Origin: AP-15 sp963846635 | GTDB taxonomy: Bacteria > Pseudomonadota > Alphaproteobacteria > ATCC43930 > CGMCC-115725 | Direction of reading: 5' to 3' | Length of the DNA stretch: 64,000 nucleotides | Assembly: GCA_963846635.1 (NCBI GenBank) | Contig: CAWJXM010000019.1 | Coordinates: 124,001-188,000 of the forward strand | Shown: positions 8,651 through 18,202 of the stretch, piece by piece | How the letters are laid out: each line of letters starts with the position of its first letter | Numbering within the stretch: the first letter of the stretch is position 1 | The notes under the pieces: generated by a model | Seen by the model: the letters and a program-made list of their open reading frames with translations, nothing else | The model's database searches: none | Told to the model about the DNA's origin: nothing | Program-made: the position numbers and the translations under genes

Positions 8651-11500
8651 TCACACTCTCACCTGGTGCTCAAGAATTGCGAGCCCAAGGCGTCCGTTCC
8701 CCCCGCCTATCGAGCCGGAGCTCATCACAATGTTATTCTGCGGCCGCTGCCAGAGCACTGCGGGCTCAACCCGAGCGGCGCAGAACTTGAATTCGGGGAT
8801 CTTGCCGAACGGGTCGAGCTGCGGGTTGGTCAGGATATTGGCCGCGGCCTCGGCATAGCAAAAAGGGATGAACACCTGGCCCGGCGCCACCGCGCTGTCG
8901 GCGCGCACCTTCAGTTCGATCATGCCGCGACGGGTGGTGACGCGTATCGGATCGCCGGCGGCGATGCCGAGCCGGCGCAATTCGGCCGGAGCAAGGGACG
9001 CGACCGCCTCGGGTTCGATCTCGTCGAGCACGGCGGCGCGCCGCGTCATCGCCCCGGTATGCCAATGTTCGAGCTGGCGGCCAGTCGTCAATACCATTGG
9101 ATATTCGGCATCGGGCTCTTCGGCGGGTGGGATGATCGCCGCCGGGACCAGCCGGCCTCGCCCCGACGCGGTCGGAAAACCCTCGCCAAAGACGATCTCG
9201 TTGCCGGGCCGATCGGGAGCGTCACACGGATAGGTTACCGAACTTTCGCGCTCGAGCCGCTCCCAAGTGATGTTATCGAGCGACGGCATCGCCAGTTTCA
9301 TCTCGGCGAACACATCGGCCGGACCGCCATAGGACCAGTCGAGCCCAATGCGCCGCGCAATCTCCTGGATAATCCACAGATCCTGGCGCGCGTTTCCCGG
9401 CAAGGGCAAAGCGCGGCGGCCCATCTGCACCTGGCGATTGGTGTTGGACACGGTGCCGTCCTTTTCCGGCCAGGCCGAGGCCGGCAACACGACATCGGCA
9501 TATTTCGCGGTCTCGGTAATGAACAAATCCTGGACGACGAGATGTTCGAGCTTTGCCAATGCCTCGCGCGCATGCGTGACATCAGGATCGGACATCGCGG
9601 GATTCTCACCCATGATGTACATGCCCTTGATCTCGTCGCGATGCACCGCGTCCATGATCTCGACGACGGTCAGACCGCGCTTATCGTCGAGCGGGGTCTG
9701 CCACAAATCCTCGAATTTGCGGCGGACATCGGGATCGTCGACCGATTGGTAATCAGGATAGACCATCGGGATCAGCCCGGCATCGGAAGCGCCCTGCACA
9801 TTGTTCTGACCGCGCAACGGGTGCAGGCCGGTGCCCGGCCGGCCGACCTGGCCGGTGATCAAGGCCAATGCGATAAGGCAGCGCGCGTTATCGGTACCGT
9901 GGACGTGCTGCGAGATGCCCATGCCCCAAAAGATGATCGCCTGTTCAGCGCGAGCATAGACGCGGGCGACATGGCGCAAGGTCGCGGCGTCGATGCCGCA
10001 GATCTCGGCCATCTTTTCGGGTGGGTAGTCGCGGATGTGCTCGCGCAGCTTCTCGAAATCCTCGGTATGCGCCTGTACATATTGCCGGTCGTAGAGACCC
10101 TCCTCGATGATCGTGTGCAGCATCGCGTTCAGCATTGCGACATCGCGCCCGGGATTGAAACGCAGGGTGGCGGTCGCGTGCCTGGTCAGGCTGTGGCCGC
10201 GCGGATCCATCACAAAGATCTGGGCACCGCGCTTGGCCGCCTGCTTGAAAAAGGTCGCGGCGACCGGATGGTTCTCGGTCGGGCGCGCGCCGATGATGAT
10301 GATGACATCGGCGTCGCCCGCCGCGGTAAAGGGCGCGGTGACCGCCCCCGAGCCGATCCCCTCCATCAATGCCGCCACCGAGGAGGCGTGGCATAGCCGT
10401 GTGCAATGGTCGACATTGTTGCTGCCAAACCCGGTGCGCACGAGCTTTTGAAACAGATAGGCCTCTTCGTTCGTACCCTTGGCCGAACCGAAGCCGGCGA
10501 GCGCACGCTTGCCGTCTCGGTCGCGGATGCGCTTTAGGCCAGCGGCGGCGCGGTCGAGCGCTTCCTCCCAGCTTGCCTTGCGGAAATGGGTGTAGGGATT
10601 GACGGGATCGATATCGATGTCGTGCTTGGAGACCCCATCCTTGCGGATCAACGGTTCGGTCAGCCGGTCCGGATGATGGACATAATCAAACCCAAAGCGG
10701 CCTTTGACACAGAGCCGGTTGTGATTGGCTGGGCCGTCTCTGCCCTCGACGGCAACAATGCGATCCTCGCGGATCTTGTAGGTCAGCTGGCAGCCGACGC
10801 CGCAATACGGGCAGACGCTGTCGACTTCGCGCTCGGGGGCGTTGGTATAGACACCGTTCGCGTCAACAAGGCTTGCCGGCATCAACGCTCCGGTCGGGCA
10901 GGCCTGAACGCACTCGCCGCAAGCGACACAGGTCGAGTTGCCCATCGGGTCGTCAAAATCGAATACGATCTTTTCGTGATGCCCGCGCGCCGCCATGCCG
11001 ATCACGTCATTGACCTGGACCTCGCGGCAGGCGCGCACACAAAGATTGCATTCGATGCAGGCGTCGAGCTGCACCGCCATCGCCGGATGGCTGCGGTCTG
11101 GCGCCGGCGGCGCGTGCTGCGGAAACCGGCTCTCCGCGACGCCGAGCCGGTCGGCCCACTGCCAAAAACGCGAGTGCGGGTCGTGCGCCGCGGCGCGCGC
11201 CGGCTGATCGCCGACCAGCAATTCGAAGACCAGCTTGCGTGAGGCGCGGGCGCGCTCGCTCACTGTGTGCACCTTCATGCCCGGGGCCGGCTGGCGCACG
11301 CAGGAAGCGGCGAGCACGCGCTCGCCCTCGATCTCGACCATACAGGCGCGGCAATTGCCGTCGGCGCGGTAGCCGGGCTTAGGCAACCAGCACAGATGCG
11401 GGATCTCGATGCCGCGGCGGTTGGCGACCTGCCAGATTGTCTCGCCGGGGGCGGCCTCGACCTCGGCGCCGTCGAGGACAAAACGGATCGGATCGATCAT
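8651..11500 (-). CDS. Formate dehydrogenase alpha subunit with fused ferredoxin domains
   Basis: A 949-residue molybdenum or tungsten bis-MGD enzyme oxidising formate to CO2. In order: a [2Fe-2S] domain with Cys37, Cys50, Cys53 and Cys67; a His/Cys segment; two 4Fe-4S ferredoxin motifs (CIECNLCVRAC and CVACGECVQAC, about residues 148-205); a catalytic-domain [4Fe-4S] motif CPYCGVGC with a distal Cys in NRLCVKGRFG; the active-site region DHCTRLCHASS with Cys, not selenocysteine, as the Mo ligand; and a C-terminal dinucleotide-binding domain (YPMVLTTGRQLEHWHTG). No beta/gamma diaphorase subunits, fdhD or Mo-cofactor genes adjoin it, so its electron acceptor is unknown, as with Bacillus YjgC-type stand-alone enzymes. 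In this setting it could recover electrons from formate released by ring or side-chain cleavage. Confidence 0.9.
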   Translation of the reverse strand: MIDPIRFVLDGAEVEAAPGETIWQVANRRGIEIPHLCWLPKPGYRADGNCRACMVEIEGERVLAASCVRQPAPGMKVHTVSERARASRKLVFELLVGDQPARAAAHDPHSRFWQWADRLGVAESRFPQHAPPAPDRSHPAMAVQLDACIECNLCVRACREVQVNDVIGMAARGHHEKIVFDFDDPMGNSTCVACGECVQACPTGALMPASLVDANGVYTNAPEREVDSVCPYCGVGCQLTYKIREDRIVAVEGRDGPANHNRLCVKGRFGFDYVHHPDRLTEPLIRKDGVSKHDIDIDPVNPYTHFRKASWEEALDRAAAGLKRIRDRDGKRALAGFGSAKGTNEEAYLFQKLVRTGFGSNNVDHCTRLCHASSVAALMEGIGSGAVTAPFTAAGDADVIIIIGARPTENHPVAATFFKQAAKRGAQIFVMDPRGHSLTRHATATLRFNPGRDVAMLNAMLHTIIEEGLYDRQYVQAHTEDFEKLREHIRDYPPEKMAEICGIDAATLRHVARVYARAEQAIIFWGMGISQHVHGTDNARCLIALALITGQVGRPGTGLHPLRGQNNVQGASDAGLIPMVYPDYQSVDDPDVRRKFEDLWQTPLDDKRGLTVVEIMDAVHRDEIKGMYIMGENPAMSDPDVTHAREALAKLEHLVVQDLFITETAKYADVVLPASAWPEKDGTVSNTNRQVQMGRRALPLPGNARQDLWIIQEIARRIGLDWSYGGPADVFAEMKLAMPSLDNITWERLERESSVTYPCDAPDRPGNEIVFGEGFPTASGRGRLVPAAIIPPAEEPDAEYPMVLTTGRQLEHWHTGAMTRRAAVLDEIEPEAVASLAPAELRRLGIAAGDPIRVTTRRGMIELKVRADSAVAPGQVFIPFCYAEAAANILTNPQLDPFGKIPEFKFCAARVEPAVLWQRPQNNIVMSSGSIGGGNGRLGLAILEHQVRV

Positions 11501-11695
11501 GGCGAATTCTTATTACCTTTTGCTAGTGCCCGTGGCTCAGAGATGGCGGCCCAGTCCGCGCCTAAACGCCTCCGCGTGCTCCGGCATTCTGGTAATTCGG
11601 CGCTAAAGGCCAAACGACGTCCCCGGGCGATCCGGGTCGTCGATCGGACGGGGTTAGCGGAGCGCGAATATCGAGCGCGCAAGGCCGGCGCCGGC

Positions 11696-12292
11696 TCAGC
11701 CTGCTACTGGTTCGGTCGCGCGCGCAAACGTCGGGTATCCGGTGTCGTCGACTAGGGCTTCGTCGCCCTCGGTCGGCAACGCCTCGGCATAGTCAAGCGC
11801 ACCCTGGATGTTGTCTTCCCAGACCTCGCGCGGCAACTCGTACAGCACCTCGACGCCATAGCCGTTAGGGTCGTTGATATAAAGGCTGTGGGTCATGCCG
11901 TGATTGACCCGGCGATGAAATTTGACGCCCTTCTCCTGCAGAAAGGCGAGCTGTTTTAGCCAGGCCTCGCGGTTGGGCATCATAATCGCGATATGATTGA
12001 TCGCAAGCGGCATGCCAAACGCCTCCCAATCTTTGGGCGGTGCCGGCAAATTCGGGTTTTCGACAAGGGCGATGTCGTGATGGTTCATCCGGCCGCCATG
12101 ATCGCCGCTATAAAAGCGCATCTTGCGACCTGGCCGGCGCGACACGCCGACCTGTTTGAACCCGAGGATCTCGGTCCAGAACCGATGCGATTCCTCGATG
12201 TCGCGCACGTTGATCACTAGGTGGTTGAGGCCCGCCGGCGTCACCGCAGCGGCGGGGGCCGTCAGTGCTGTATCCGGTCTCTCGTTTGCCAT
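11696..12292 (-). CDS. VOC/glyoxalase-fold protein, extradiol-dioxygenase-like
   Basis: 198 residues with two beta-alpha-beta-beta-beta modules. Candidate metal ligands sit at the standard places: His in GLNHLVINVRDIEES (about 23), the His pair in MNHHDIAL, His in INHIAIMM, His in MTHSLYINDPNG and Glu in GVEVLYELP. The last two motifs are those of catechol extradiol dioxygenases. Role is probably ring-cleavage dioxygenase or a related lyase/isomerase; only one complete VOC pair is present, so it would act as a dimer. The gene is upstream of, and on the same strand as, the formate dehydrogenase (196-bp gap). Confidence 0.8.
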   Translation of the reverse strand: MANERPDTALTAPAAAVTPAGLNHLVINVRDIEESHRFWTEILGFKQVGVSRRPGRKMRFYSGDHGGRMNHHDIALVENPNLPAPPKDWEAFGMPLAINHIAIMMPNREAWLKQLAFLQEKGVKFHRRVNHGMTHSLYINDPNGYGVEVLYELPREVWEDNIQGALDYAEALPTEGDEALVDDTGYPTFARATEPVAG

Positions 12293-12458
12293 GATTATGC
12301 TCCGTAATGTCCATTTCTATAATAGGCAGGCGCAGCGCCCTTGACCACCCGAGAGGGACACGCGACGCGCAATCCTATTTGACCAGCCGCGTTGCACGCG
12401 GGGATAGGGTCACCGGACCAATGTTGCCCCTATTTCGGCGCGGCGGCTGACAAGCTGT

Positions 12459-13475
12459 TCAGCGGTATTCGGCGCCGCAGTCGCCGATGACCTGCAACAG
12501 GTCGCGCGATTTGGCGGCAACGGCGTCGATCGCGGCCCGGTCAGCGGTGTCGAGCGTTAAGTTGAAGGTGTGGGCGTTGTCGGCGATGTGCTCTGCAATA
12601 CCAAGCCGCGCGCCAACGATGACGCCCGCCACTGCCGGTGCGTCGAGGATATAGCGCACGCCGATATTGGCGATGCCGACCCGATGCTTGTCCGCGACCC
12701 GCTTCAAGGTGCCCAATAATTCCTGGAACAAGCCCCAGCCGCCCCAGGCGTCGATCATCTGTTTGTATTTCTGCAGCGAAGCGGTGGCGAGATCGGCCCG
12801 CTGCGGCTCCGGCTGTCCCAGATATCTCTCCGACAACAACCCGCCGAGCACGGTGCCATAGGTCAATAGCCAAATATTGTGATCATGGCAGAATGCCGCC
12901 ATACGCGTCATCGGGCGGCGGTCGACCAATGAAAACTGCACCTGGTTCGAGACGATGCGAATGCCGTGCTCGGTAATCGTGCGCAGATGGTCGGTGTCGA
13001 AATTGGTCAATGCCAGATGCCGGATTTTGCCGGCCTCGCGCAGATCGGCGAGATGTTTCAGCGCATCGAGGTAGCGCGGGTCGCTGTAGTCCCACCAATG
13101 AAACTGTAATAAATCGAGGCGTTCGACCCCCATCCGCGATAGCGATACCCCAACAGCCTGCTCGACGATTGGGCGGGTCATCGCACCAGGATAGGGCACC
13201 CATTTGGTAAAGGCCTGGATCTCGCCGAGCCGCTCCGCGCCATAGCGGCCGGCAAAACGACGGCGGAACTCGCCGACCAGATCCTCGGCAGGTCCGTAAT
13301 GATCGGCGAGATCCCAGCTTGTGAAGCCCGCGTCGTGGTACAGGAACATCTCGTCGACGGCACGCTCCCGGTCGATGCGGCCATGAGCGCCAGACACTTG
13401 CCACATGCCGTTCAAGATGCGGCAGATTTCGAGATCGGGGGTGAATTGCAGACGGCTCGTCGCGGGCAGGGACAT
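12459..13475 (-). CDS. Aldo/keto reductase
   Basis: 338 residues of the NAD(P)H-dependent aldo/keto reductase superfamily. The catalytic tetrad is visible: Asp and Tyr in SWDLADHYGPAEDL, Lys in AFTKWVPYP, His in LLQFHWWDYSD. The late cofactor region (LDAPAVAGVIVGARLGIAEHI) is also present. It would reduce an aldehyde or ketone intermediate, or act as a dehydrogenase. It lies on the minus strand between the VOC gene and the flavin reductase, with no tight operon spacing. Confidence 0.88.
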   Translation of the reverse strand: MSLPATSRLQFTPDLEICRILNGMWQVSGAHGRIDRERAVDEMFLYHDAGFTSWDLADHYGPAEDLVGEFRRRFAGRYGAERLGEIQAFTKWVPYPGAMTRPIVEQAVGVSLSRMGVERLDLLQFHWWDYSDPRYLDALKHLADLREAGKIRHLALTNFDTDHLRTITEHGIRIVSNQVQFSLVDRRPMTRMAAFCHDHNIWLLTYGTVLGGLLSERYLGQPEPQRADLATASLQKYKQMIDAWGGWGLFQELLGTLKRVADKHRVGIANIGVRYILDAPAVAGVIVGARLGIAEHIADNAHTFNLTLDTADRAAIDAVAAKSRDLLQVIGDCGAEYR

Positions 13476-13660
13476 GGCTGTTATCCGATCGTTTAGGGCA
13501 GCGGTTCACGGCAATCGCAGCGCAGCTCGTGGTTCATATGCCGCTCGCGGCTGGCGGCGCTCAGCAGCGTGGCTCTCCTCCTTGCTGGCGCGCTATAGCA
13601 TAGCCGGCGGGCGATCCCGCATGCACCGCCGTTTTGAGCCGTCGGCCAGCAACGGCCGCA

Positions 13661-14341
13661 CTAGCGCCGCTCCGCCCGCGGCATCGCATCGAGCCCAGTG
13701 GTACCTTCGATATCCTTCCATTGCGGGCGCCGGACATTGACCAGATCCCCAAGCGCCGCATAACCCGAGCCGGAGAGGCGGCACACCGGGTCGAGCAGCT
13801 TCGGATCGACGCGCCCGTTCTTCCACACCGACGGATCGACATGCGCATGTATGATGCGGCCGAGTACGATGTTGGTGTTGCGATCGGTCACGATCTGCGC
13901 CACTTCGCATTCGAGATGCGCCTTGGCCTCGGCGACGCGGAACGGGCGCACCTTGGCCGCGGGCGCCGGCGTCAGGGTGGCCCAGTCGAACTCGTCTTCG
14001 TCTCGCGGGAAGTCGCCCGAGGTGAAGTTCATCCGCTCGAGGAGGTGCATCGTGACAATGTTCGCGACAAACTCCGGCACCTCGCGGAGGTTTCTGAGAC
14101 TGTCTTTGACGCCGGACGAGCCGAACGCGACATAGGGCGGATCACTCCCCATCAGGTTGAAATACGAATAGGGAGCCACGTTGCGCTCGCCACTTCTGGA
14201 AATGGTCGAAATCCAGCCGACCGGCCGCGGCACGACCAACGCCGTCATCAGCTGATAAAAGCCGGGGGCTTGCCAGTCGTCGGGTCCGATTTCGAGATCA
14301 CGATCGAGTACGGCAGGCGGAGCGTCGTGAGAGCTGGGCAT
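13661..14341 (-). CDS. Flavin reductase family protein (FMN-binding split barrel)
   Basis: 226 residues from the ATG at 14341 (MPSSHDAPPAVLDRD); an upstream in-frame start at 14434 is less likely because the added residues are not family-like. The core ALVVPRPVGWISTISRSGERNVAPYSYFNLMGSDPPYVAF is the classical flavin_reduct segment. Such enzymes use NAD(P)H to reduce FMN, which is passed to a monooxygenase partner. It is divergently transcribed from the NtaA-type monooxygenase at 14464 with a 122-bp shared promoter region, the standard arrangement for a two-component monooxygenase. Confidence 0.88.
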   Translation of the reverse strand: MPSSHDAPPAVLDRDLEIGPDDWQAPGFYQLMTALVVPRPVGWISTISRSGERNVAPYSYFNLMGSDPPYVAFGSSGVKDSLRNLREVPEFVANIVTMHLLERMNFTSGDFPRDEDEFDWATLTPAPAAKVRPFRVAEAKAHLECEVAQIVTDRNTNIVLGRIIHAHVDPSVWKNGRVDPKLLDPVCRLSGSGYAALGDLVNVRRPQWKDIEGTTGLDAMPRAERR

Positions 14342-14463
14342 GAAGTCGAACTTCTCCCGTTGATTGACCCGCCACGATAACAGCCTTTCAGGGTGGCGCA
14401 GCGCATATTGCGGTCGTGGCGGCAACCGATCCATGATGGGCTTGGACTACGCAAGGGGCGGCG

Positions 14464-15801
14464 ATGACGACAGCACGGCAATTGCGGCTCGGCGCGTTTA
14501 TGCGCCCGGTCGGCATCCACACCGCCTGGTGGCGCTATCCTGGAGCCTATCCCGACGCCAATTTCAATTTACAGCACCTGATCCGCTTTGCGCAGACCCT
14601 CGAACGCGGCCGGTTCGACGCGTGGTTTATGGCCGATCATCTGTCGGTCCTGAACATGCCGATGGCGGCGCTGAAGCGCAGCGCGACGGTCACCTCGTTC
14701 GATCCGCTGACCCTGTTGCCGGCCTTGGCGATGGTCACCGAGCATCTGGGACTGATCGCCACTGCTTCGACGACCTTCGAGCCGCCCTATCTGATTGCCC
14801 GCCGTTTCGCCTCGCTCGATCATTTGAGCGGTGGCCGCGCCGGCTGGAACCTGGTGACGACCTCAAACCCGGACGCCGCACTCAATTTCGGTATGACCGA
14901 GCATATGGAGCATGGCGAGCGCTATCGCCGCGCCCGCGAGTTTTTCGATGTCGTGACCGGGTTGTGGGACAGCTGGGCCGACGACGCCTTTATCCGCGAT
15001 GTCGAAAACGGCGTGTATTTCGATCCCGAACGGCTGCACATCCTGGACCATGAGGGCGAGTTTCTCTCGGTGCGCGGCCCCTTGAACATCGCCCGGCCGA
15101 TCCAGGGCTGGCCGGTCATCGTCCAGGCTGGCGCGTCCGACGCGGGCCGCCAGCTCGCCGCCGAGACCGCCGAGGTGATCTTCGCGAGCGGCGGCCGGCT
15201 CGCCGATGCCCAGGCGTTCTATGCCGATATCAGGGAGCGAATGGAAAAGCTCGGGCGCGATCCCGACCACATGAAGATCATGCCAGGCGCCCTGGTCGTG
15301 GTCGGCGACACCGCGGCCGAAGCGCGCGAAAAGCGTGCCTTGCTTGACAGCCTCGTCCATCCCGACAGCGGCATCGCGTCGTTGTCGATTGCGCTCGGTT
15401 GCGACGCGTCGCAATTCGACCTCGACGGGCCATTGCCCGAGATCCCGGAAACGAACGCCAGCAAAAGCGGGCGCCAGCGGATCATCGAGCGCGCCCGGCG
15501 CGACAATCTGACAGTGCGCGATCTGGCACGGATCGCCGGGAGCTATGGCGGGCTGGCGCTCGTCGGGACACCGGCGATGATCGCCGACCAGATGGAGGAA
15601 TGGCTCTATAGCGCAGCCTGCGACGGGTTCAACATCATGTTCCCGTATGTGCCGGGCGGGCTCGACGACTTTGTCGACCGCGTCGTGCCGGAACTGCAGC
15701 GCCGCGGGCTCTTCCGCCGCGAATACGAAGGCAAGACCCTGCGCGAAAACCTCGGCCTGCCGCGCCCCAAAAACCGCTTTTTCGCAAGGCGCGGGTTTTG
15801 A
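14464..15801 (+). CDS. NtaA/SnaA/DszA-family FMN-dependent monooxygenase
   Basis: 445 residues, the expected length of the nitrilotriacetate monooxygenase component A branch of the LLM superfamily. Branch hallmarks include the N-terminal RLGAFMRPVGIHTAWWRYP, RFDAWFMADHLSVLN, GRAGWNLVTTSNPDAALNFG and the IQGWPVIVQAGASDAGRQLAAE segment. Members cleave C-N or C-S bonds (aminopolycarboxylates, dibenzothiophene sulfone, sulfonates) using FMNH2 supplied by a partner reductase, here probably the divergent gene at 13661-14341. It heads a run of three LLM genes on the plus strand. The actual substrate cannot be deduced. Confidence 0.9.
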   Translation: MTTARQLRLGAFMRPVGIHTAWWRYPGAYPDANFNLQHLIRFAQTLERGRFDAWFMADHLSVLNMPMAALKRSATVTSFDPLTLLPALAMVTEHLGLIATASTTFEPPYLIARRFASLDHLSGGRAGWNLVTTSNPDAALNFGMTEHMEHGERYRRAREFFDVVTGLWDSWADDAFIRDVENGVYFDPERLHILDHEGEFLSVRGPLNIARPIQGWPVIVQAGASDAGRQLAAETAEVIFASGGRLADAQAFYADIRERMEKLGRDPDHMKIMPGALVVVGDTAAEAREKRALLDSLVHPDSGIASLSIALGCDASQFDLDGPLPEIPETNASKSGRQRIIERARRDNLTVRDLARIAGSYGGLALVGTPAMIADQMEEWLYSAACDGFNIMFPYVPGGLDDFVDRVVPELQRRGLFRREYEGKTLRENLGLPRPKNRFFARRGF

Positions 15802-15911
15802 GAGAACCGTCAGGGCCGCACGCCTTCGGCTAAAGCGCCACCCTGGGGTGGTTGTCATCCGCTACAGCGCATGAAACACTCCCGGTGCAGAGCGCAGCAC
15901 GGAGGAGAGCC

Positions 15912-17006
15912 ATGGATGTCGGCATGATGATGGTGTTCGCCAGCTATGGCTGGGAGAACATCGGCGACGATCAGGTTTGGGACGAAGAAATCCGGCTGGC
16001 ACGTCTCGCCGCCCAATCCGGCTTCGATGTGCTGTGGTCGGCCGAGCATCACTTCTTTGACTACTCGTTCTGTCCCGACAATCTGCAATTGATGACCTAT
16101 CTCGCGGCCCTGTGCCCGGGCATCGGTCTCGGAACCGCGGCGGTGATCGTGCCGTGGCACGACCCGCTGCGCGTCGCGGAACAGGCCGCCGTCCTGGATC
16201 TTTTATGTAAGGGCAAGTTGCGGCTAGGGCTCGGGCGCGGCTTGGCGCGCCGCGAATTCGCGGCTTTTCGCGGGACGATGGACGAATCCCGCGAGCGCTT
16301 CGACGAAGCCGCCCCGATGATCGTCGAGGCGTTGCGCACCGGCTTTATCGAAGGGAATGGCAAGCACTATCCTCAGCCGCGGATCGAGTTGCGGCCGCGG
16401 CCACAATACGACTTTACCGGCCGGATCTATTGCGTGGCCGCGAGCGAGGAGTTGGTCGAGGCGGCTGCGCGGCTCGGCGCGCATATGGTCATGTTCTCCG
16501 ACCGGCCTTGGCACATGCGGTTGCCGGCGATCCAGCGCAATCGCGAGCTTCACCAGAGATTTCACGGGCGCCGGGCGCCAGCGATGATGATCACCGATTT
16601 CTGCATTTGCGGTCCCGATCTGGCCGAGGCCGAGGAGAACGCCAAGAGATACATGGGGAAATTTGTCGAGAGCAATTTTCATCATTACGAATTCCTCGGC
16701 GAGCATTTCGCCACCGTCAAAGGCTACGACGCTTACGCGCAGAAGGCGGAAATCGCACGCAAGGGCGGGCTCGAAGGTGCGGTCGCCGGGTTCATGCAGG
16801 CGGCGATCTGGGGCACGCCCGACCGCATCCTGCGCGAACTCGAAGCGCGCCGCGGCGTGCTCGGCGATTTCGAGCTCAATGTCGCGTTCCGGTTTGGCGG
16901 CGTGCCGTTCGATATCGCCGAGCGGGGAGTTAAAATGTTCGCCGCCGAAGTGCTGCCGGTCCTCAAGACCTGGCGGACGGAAAACGCCGCGCTCGCGGCA
17001 GAATAG
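15912..17006 (+). CDS. LLM-class flavin-dependent oxidoreductase
   Basis: The ATG at 15912 (MDVGMMMVFASYG) is chosen because GGAGGAGAGCC precedes it directly; a longer in-frame start at 15852 would add 20 unlike-family residues. The 364-residue luciferase-like barrel has DVLWSAEHHFFDYSF, TAAVIVPWHDPLRVAEQAAVLD and IWGTPDRILREL. It lies 12 bp before the next LLM gene (17018) and so is probably cotranscribed with it. The two neighbours share the AEHH signature but are clearly different subtypes. Substrate unknown. Confidence 0.87.
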   Translation: MDVGMMMVFASYGWENIGDDQVWDEEIRLARLAAQSGFDVLWSAEHHFFDYSFCPDNLQLMTYLAALCPGIGLGTAAVIVPWHDPLRVAEQAAVLDLLCKGKLRLGLGRGLARREFAAFRGTMDESRERFDEAAPMIVEALRTGFIEGNGKHYPQPRIELRPRPQYDFTGRIYCVAASEELVEAAARLGAHMVMFSDRPWHMRLPAIQRNRELHQRFHGRRAPAMMITDFCICGPDLAEAEENAKRYMGKFVESNFHHYEFLGEHFATVKGYDAYAQKAEIARKGGLEGAVAGFMQAAIWGTPDRILRELEARRGVLGDFELNVAFRFGGVPFDIAERGVKMFAAEVLPVLKTWRTENAALAAE

Positions 17007-17017
17007 AGGAACCACCG

Positions 17018-18202
17018 ATGATCACCAAGTTCGACAGCTCCTATTACGGCACCGCCGACATGGAAAATCTTGGCTACACCGGCACGCCGATCAACGACCG
17101 CCGCTATTCGAAAGAAGAGCTGGCGAAGGCGATGCACAAGGTCGTGGCTTACGCCAAGTGCATGGACGAGCGCGGCTTCGACACGTTCTGGATGGCCGAG
17201 CATCATTTCCAGCCCGAAGGGACGGAATTGATCCCGAACCTCCTAATAATGGCGATGCATCTCTGTGGCGTGACCAAGAACCTCAGGATCGGCTGCGGCT
17301 TCAACATCGTGCCGATGTGGCATCCGCTGCGGCTCGCCGAAGATTATGCAATGGCCGATATCCTGACCGGCGGGCGTGTCATCTTCGGCGTCGGGCGCGG
17401 CTATCACACCCGCGAGGTCGAGACCTTCGGCTCCCCACTCCTCGACCAGAATGCCAACCGCGAGATGTTCGAGGAGGGTGTGGAGGTCATCTTCAAGGCA
17501 TTCGAGGGCAAGCCGTTCTCGCACAAGGGTAAGTACTACACGATCCCGCCGGAGGTGCCATATCGCGGTTACACCCTGAAGGAGATTACCTTGGTACCGG
17601 CGCCCGAGCGGCTGCCGGTCGAATGCTGGCAGCCGATCCAGAGCGGCTCCGAGCGCGCCTTTGACTTTATGGCCAAGTACGGCATCCGCGGCGTGATCGG
17701 CGGCGGCTCGGCCGAAGGCGGTGCCGTGGAGCGGCACATGATCGGGTTCCAGGCGGCTTACGCCCGGCGCGGCATCAAGCTCGAACTCGGCGAGCGGCTC
17801 GCACTCGGCTACCAGTTCCACATCTCGTCGAGCCGCGAGCAGGCGATCCGCGAGGCCGCCCCGCATTACGAAGAGAACATGAAAATGTTTGGCGAGCTGC
17901 GCCTGGTGCGGGCGCTCAGCGACGAACAGATCGCGGCGATGCGCGACCCCAAGCTCGCCGGCACGGTAAAATTGCCGACGATCGAGGATGCGGTGAAAGC
18001 CGGCGGCTTTTTAGCCGGCCGCCCGGAGGACATCGTCGAGCAACTGAAGGCGGTCGAGAAGCGCTACCCGGGCGTCGATCGTGTGATTTGCGCCACGCCA
18101 CTCGGCACCCCGCTCGACGTCCAGCTCGCAGGTCTCGACCGCTTCGCAAAGGAGGTGATCCCGGCCTTCCGCGACACCCGAACCGCCGCCGCGGCGGAAT
18201 AG
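17018..18202 (+). CDS. LLM-class flavin-dependent oxidoreductase
   Basis: 394 residues with AGAGGAACCACC before the ATG. Conserved pieces: FDTFWMAEHHFQPEG, GFNIVPMWHPLRLAEDYAMAD, RVIFGVGRGYHTREVETFG and a late GRPEDIVEQLKAVEKRYPGVD helix. This is the intact copy of a gene whose decayed duplicates lie downstream (19023-19117 and 19640-20363). It is the third LLM gene in a row on this strand, with a 12-bp gap after the previous one. Confidence 0.88.
   Translation: MITKFDSSYYGTADMENLGYTGTPINDRRYSKEELAKAMHKVVAYAKCMDERGFDTFWMAEHHFQPEGTELIPNLLIMAMHLCGVTKNLRIGCGFNIVPMWHPLRLAEDYAMADILTGGRVIFGVGRGYHTREVETFGSPLLDQNANREMFEEGVEVIFKAFEGKPFSHKGKYYTIPPEVPYRGYTLKEITLVPAPERLPVECWQPIQSGSERAFDFMAKYGIRGVIGGGSAEGGAVERHMIGFQAAYARRGIKLELGERLALGYQFHISSSREQAIREAAPHYEENMKMFGELRLVRALSDEQIAAMRDPKLAGTVKLPTIEDAVKAGGFLAGRPEDIVEQLKAVEKRYPGVDRVICATPLGTPLDVQLAGLDRFAKEVIPAFRDTRTAAAAE

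Noticed and set aside
8666..10396. A 576-codon open frame on the plus strand.
   Set aside because: It is the antisense shadow of the formate dehydrogenase gene, whose motifs on the minus strand are unmistakable. GC-rich genes often leave open frames opposite.
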